Assembly (NCBI GenBank): GCA_947302945.1
Contig: CAMYWZ010000104.1
Coordinates: forward strand, 1-5,116
DNA length: 5,116 nt
Source of the DNA: an uncultured Bacillota bacterium
GTDB lineage: Bacteria; Bacillota; Clostridia; Peptostreptococcales; Anaerovoracaceae
Reading direction: 5' to 3'
Shown: one piece after another, positions 4,642 to 5,116 of the stretch
Layout of the letters: every line of letters begins with the position of its first letter
Position numbering within the stretch: the stretch's first letter is position 1
Translations under genes and position numbers: made by a program
Notes under the pieces: generated by a model
Told to the model about the DNA's origin: nothing
Databases searched by the model: none
What the model saw: the letters and a program-made list of their open reading frames with translations, nothing else

Positions 4642-5116
4642 ATGTCAGTACTGAAAGTATACGATCAGAATAAGCTCACCGAGATAGAATTCTCGGGGAA
4701 AACGAAGCTTTCGGAGCTTCTGGAAGCTCACAGCCTCATGCCTGCCACCCCCTGCGGAGGCAACGGCAAGTGCGGCAAGTGCAGCGCCTACCTGGGCAGC
4801 GAAAAAGTCCTCACCTGCCAGGCTTTCGTGGAGGAGAGCGCGGAGCTCTACCTTCCGAAGAAGACCATAATCAGCAAGATCAGGACGGACGGCTACATGC
4901 CGCAGTTCACGCCTAAGGCTCAGAGCGGCTACGGCATAGCTGTGGACATAGGCACCACCACAGTAGTCGCAAGGCTCGTGGACCTCTCCACAGGAGAGCT
5001 CCTGAACGCCGCCTCAAGGGAGAACCCCCAGAGGCTCCTGTCCGCGGACGTCATCGGCAGGATACAGGCCTGCATAGAAAAAGGCAAGCTGCCGCTCCTT
5101 CAGGGCCTCATCAAGG
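4642..5116 (+). CDS. RACE protein (reductive activator of corrinoid-dependent enzymes): [2Fe-2S] plus ASKHA ATPase, 3' end missing
   Basis: The first 158 residues of a cytoplasmic ATP-dependent protein that returns inactive cob(II)alamin of corrinoid methyl carriers to cob(I)alamin, as in the RamA/RACo/RamQ group. A beta-grasp ferredoxin domain spans about 1-75 with ligands Cys38, Cys44, Cys47 and Cys59 (C-X5-C-X2-C-X11-C; core CGGNGKCGKC). Residues about 97-109 (YGIAVDIGTTTVV) are the phosphate-1 motif opening the ASKHA ATPase domain (DUF4445-type), followed by NPQRLLSADVIGRI (128-141), a family-typical stretch. Most of the ATPase domain lies past the right edge. The N-terminus is short compared with characterised RACo, which has a longer ferredoxin plus linker and middle domains before the ATPase. 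The gene is divergent from the PocR/AraC regulator, its probable activator. Corrinoid protein and methyltransferase genes are expected downstream but are not visible here. Confidence 0.9.
   Translation, partial: MSVLKVYDQNKLTEIEFSGKTKLSELLEAHSLMPATPCGGNGKCGKCSAYLGSEKVLTCQAFVEESAELYLPKKTIISKIRTDGYMPQFTPKAQSGYGIAVDIGTTTVVARLVDLSTGELLNAASRENPQRLLSADVIGRIQACIEKGKLPLLQGLIK

Overview
The window looks like a chromosomal segment from an anaerobic Firmicute of the class Clostridia (Lachnospiraceae or a related Eubacteriales family; genus not resolvable). Supporting signs are strong AGGAGG-type ribosome binding sites, close-to-consensus sigma-A promoters, a Lachnospiraceae-style soluble histidine kinase, a YtrA-type GntR/ABC cassette, and an activator of corrinoid-dependent methyltransferases. 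Genes are tightly packed: five on the minus strand and one, at the right edge, on the plus strand. No gene-free stretch exceeds about 210 bases. I see no RNA genes, insertion sequences or CRISPR arrays.

Left edge (1-480): the N-terminal 90 residues of a histidine kinase with no sensor domain, read off the left end from its own promoter (TTGACT-N17-TATAAT). A hairpin terminator separates it from the next unit.

Centre (480-3450): a three-gene minus-strand operon. It runs GntR/YtrA-family repressor, then ABC ATPase, then a nine-span ABC-2 type permease with a large extracytoplasmic C-terminal domain. Each downstream gene overlaps its upstream neighbour (8 nt and 4 nt), implying translational coupling. 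The promoter ahead of the repressor has a perfect 7+7 inverted repeat (TGTACTA-N7-TAGTACA) filling the space between -35 and -10. This suggests an autoregulated efflux or envelope-stress module in which the repressor is released by an unknown signal. A terminator insulates it from the gene upstream.

Right (3543-5116): an AraC-family regulator with an N-terminal cysteine-rich PocR-type sensory domain lies divergent from the start of a gene for a RACE protein. RACE proteins combine a [2Fe-2S] domain with an ASKHA ATPase and reductively reactivate corrinoid proteins. The 202-bp AT-rich region between them holds a good promoter for the regulator, inverted repeats over it, and tandem TTTGTCA repeats upstream of the RACE gene. 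The likely reading is a PocR/AraC activator that senses a small metabolite and switches on a corrinoid-dependent methyltransferase locus continuing beyond the right edge. The most notable point is that the RACE N-terminus is unusually compact: its ATPase domain starts almost directly after a shortened ferredoxin domain.
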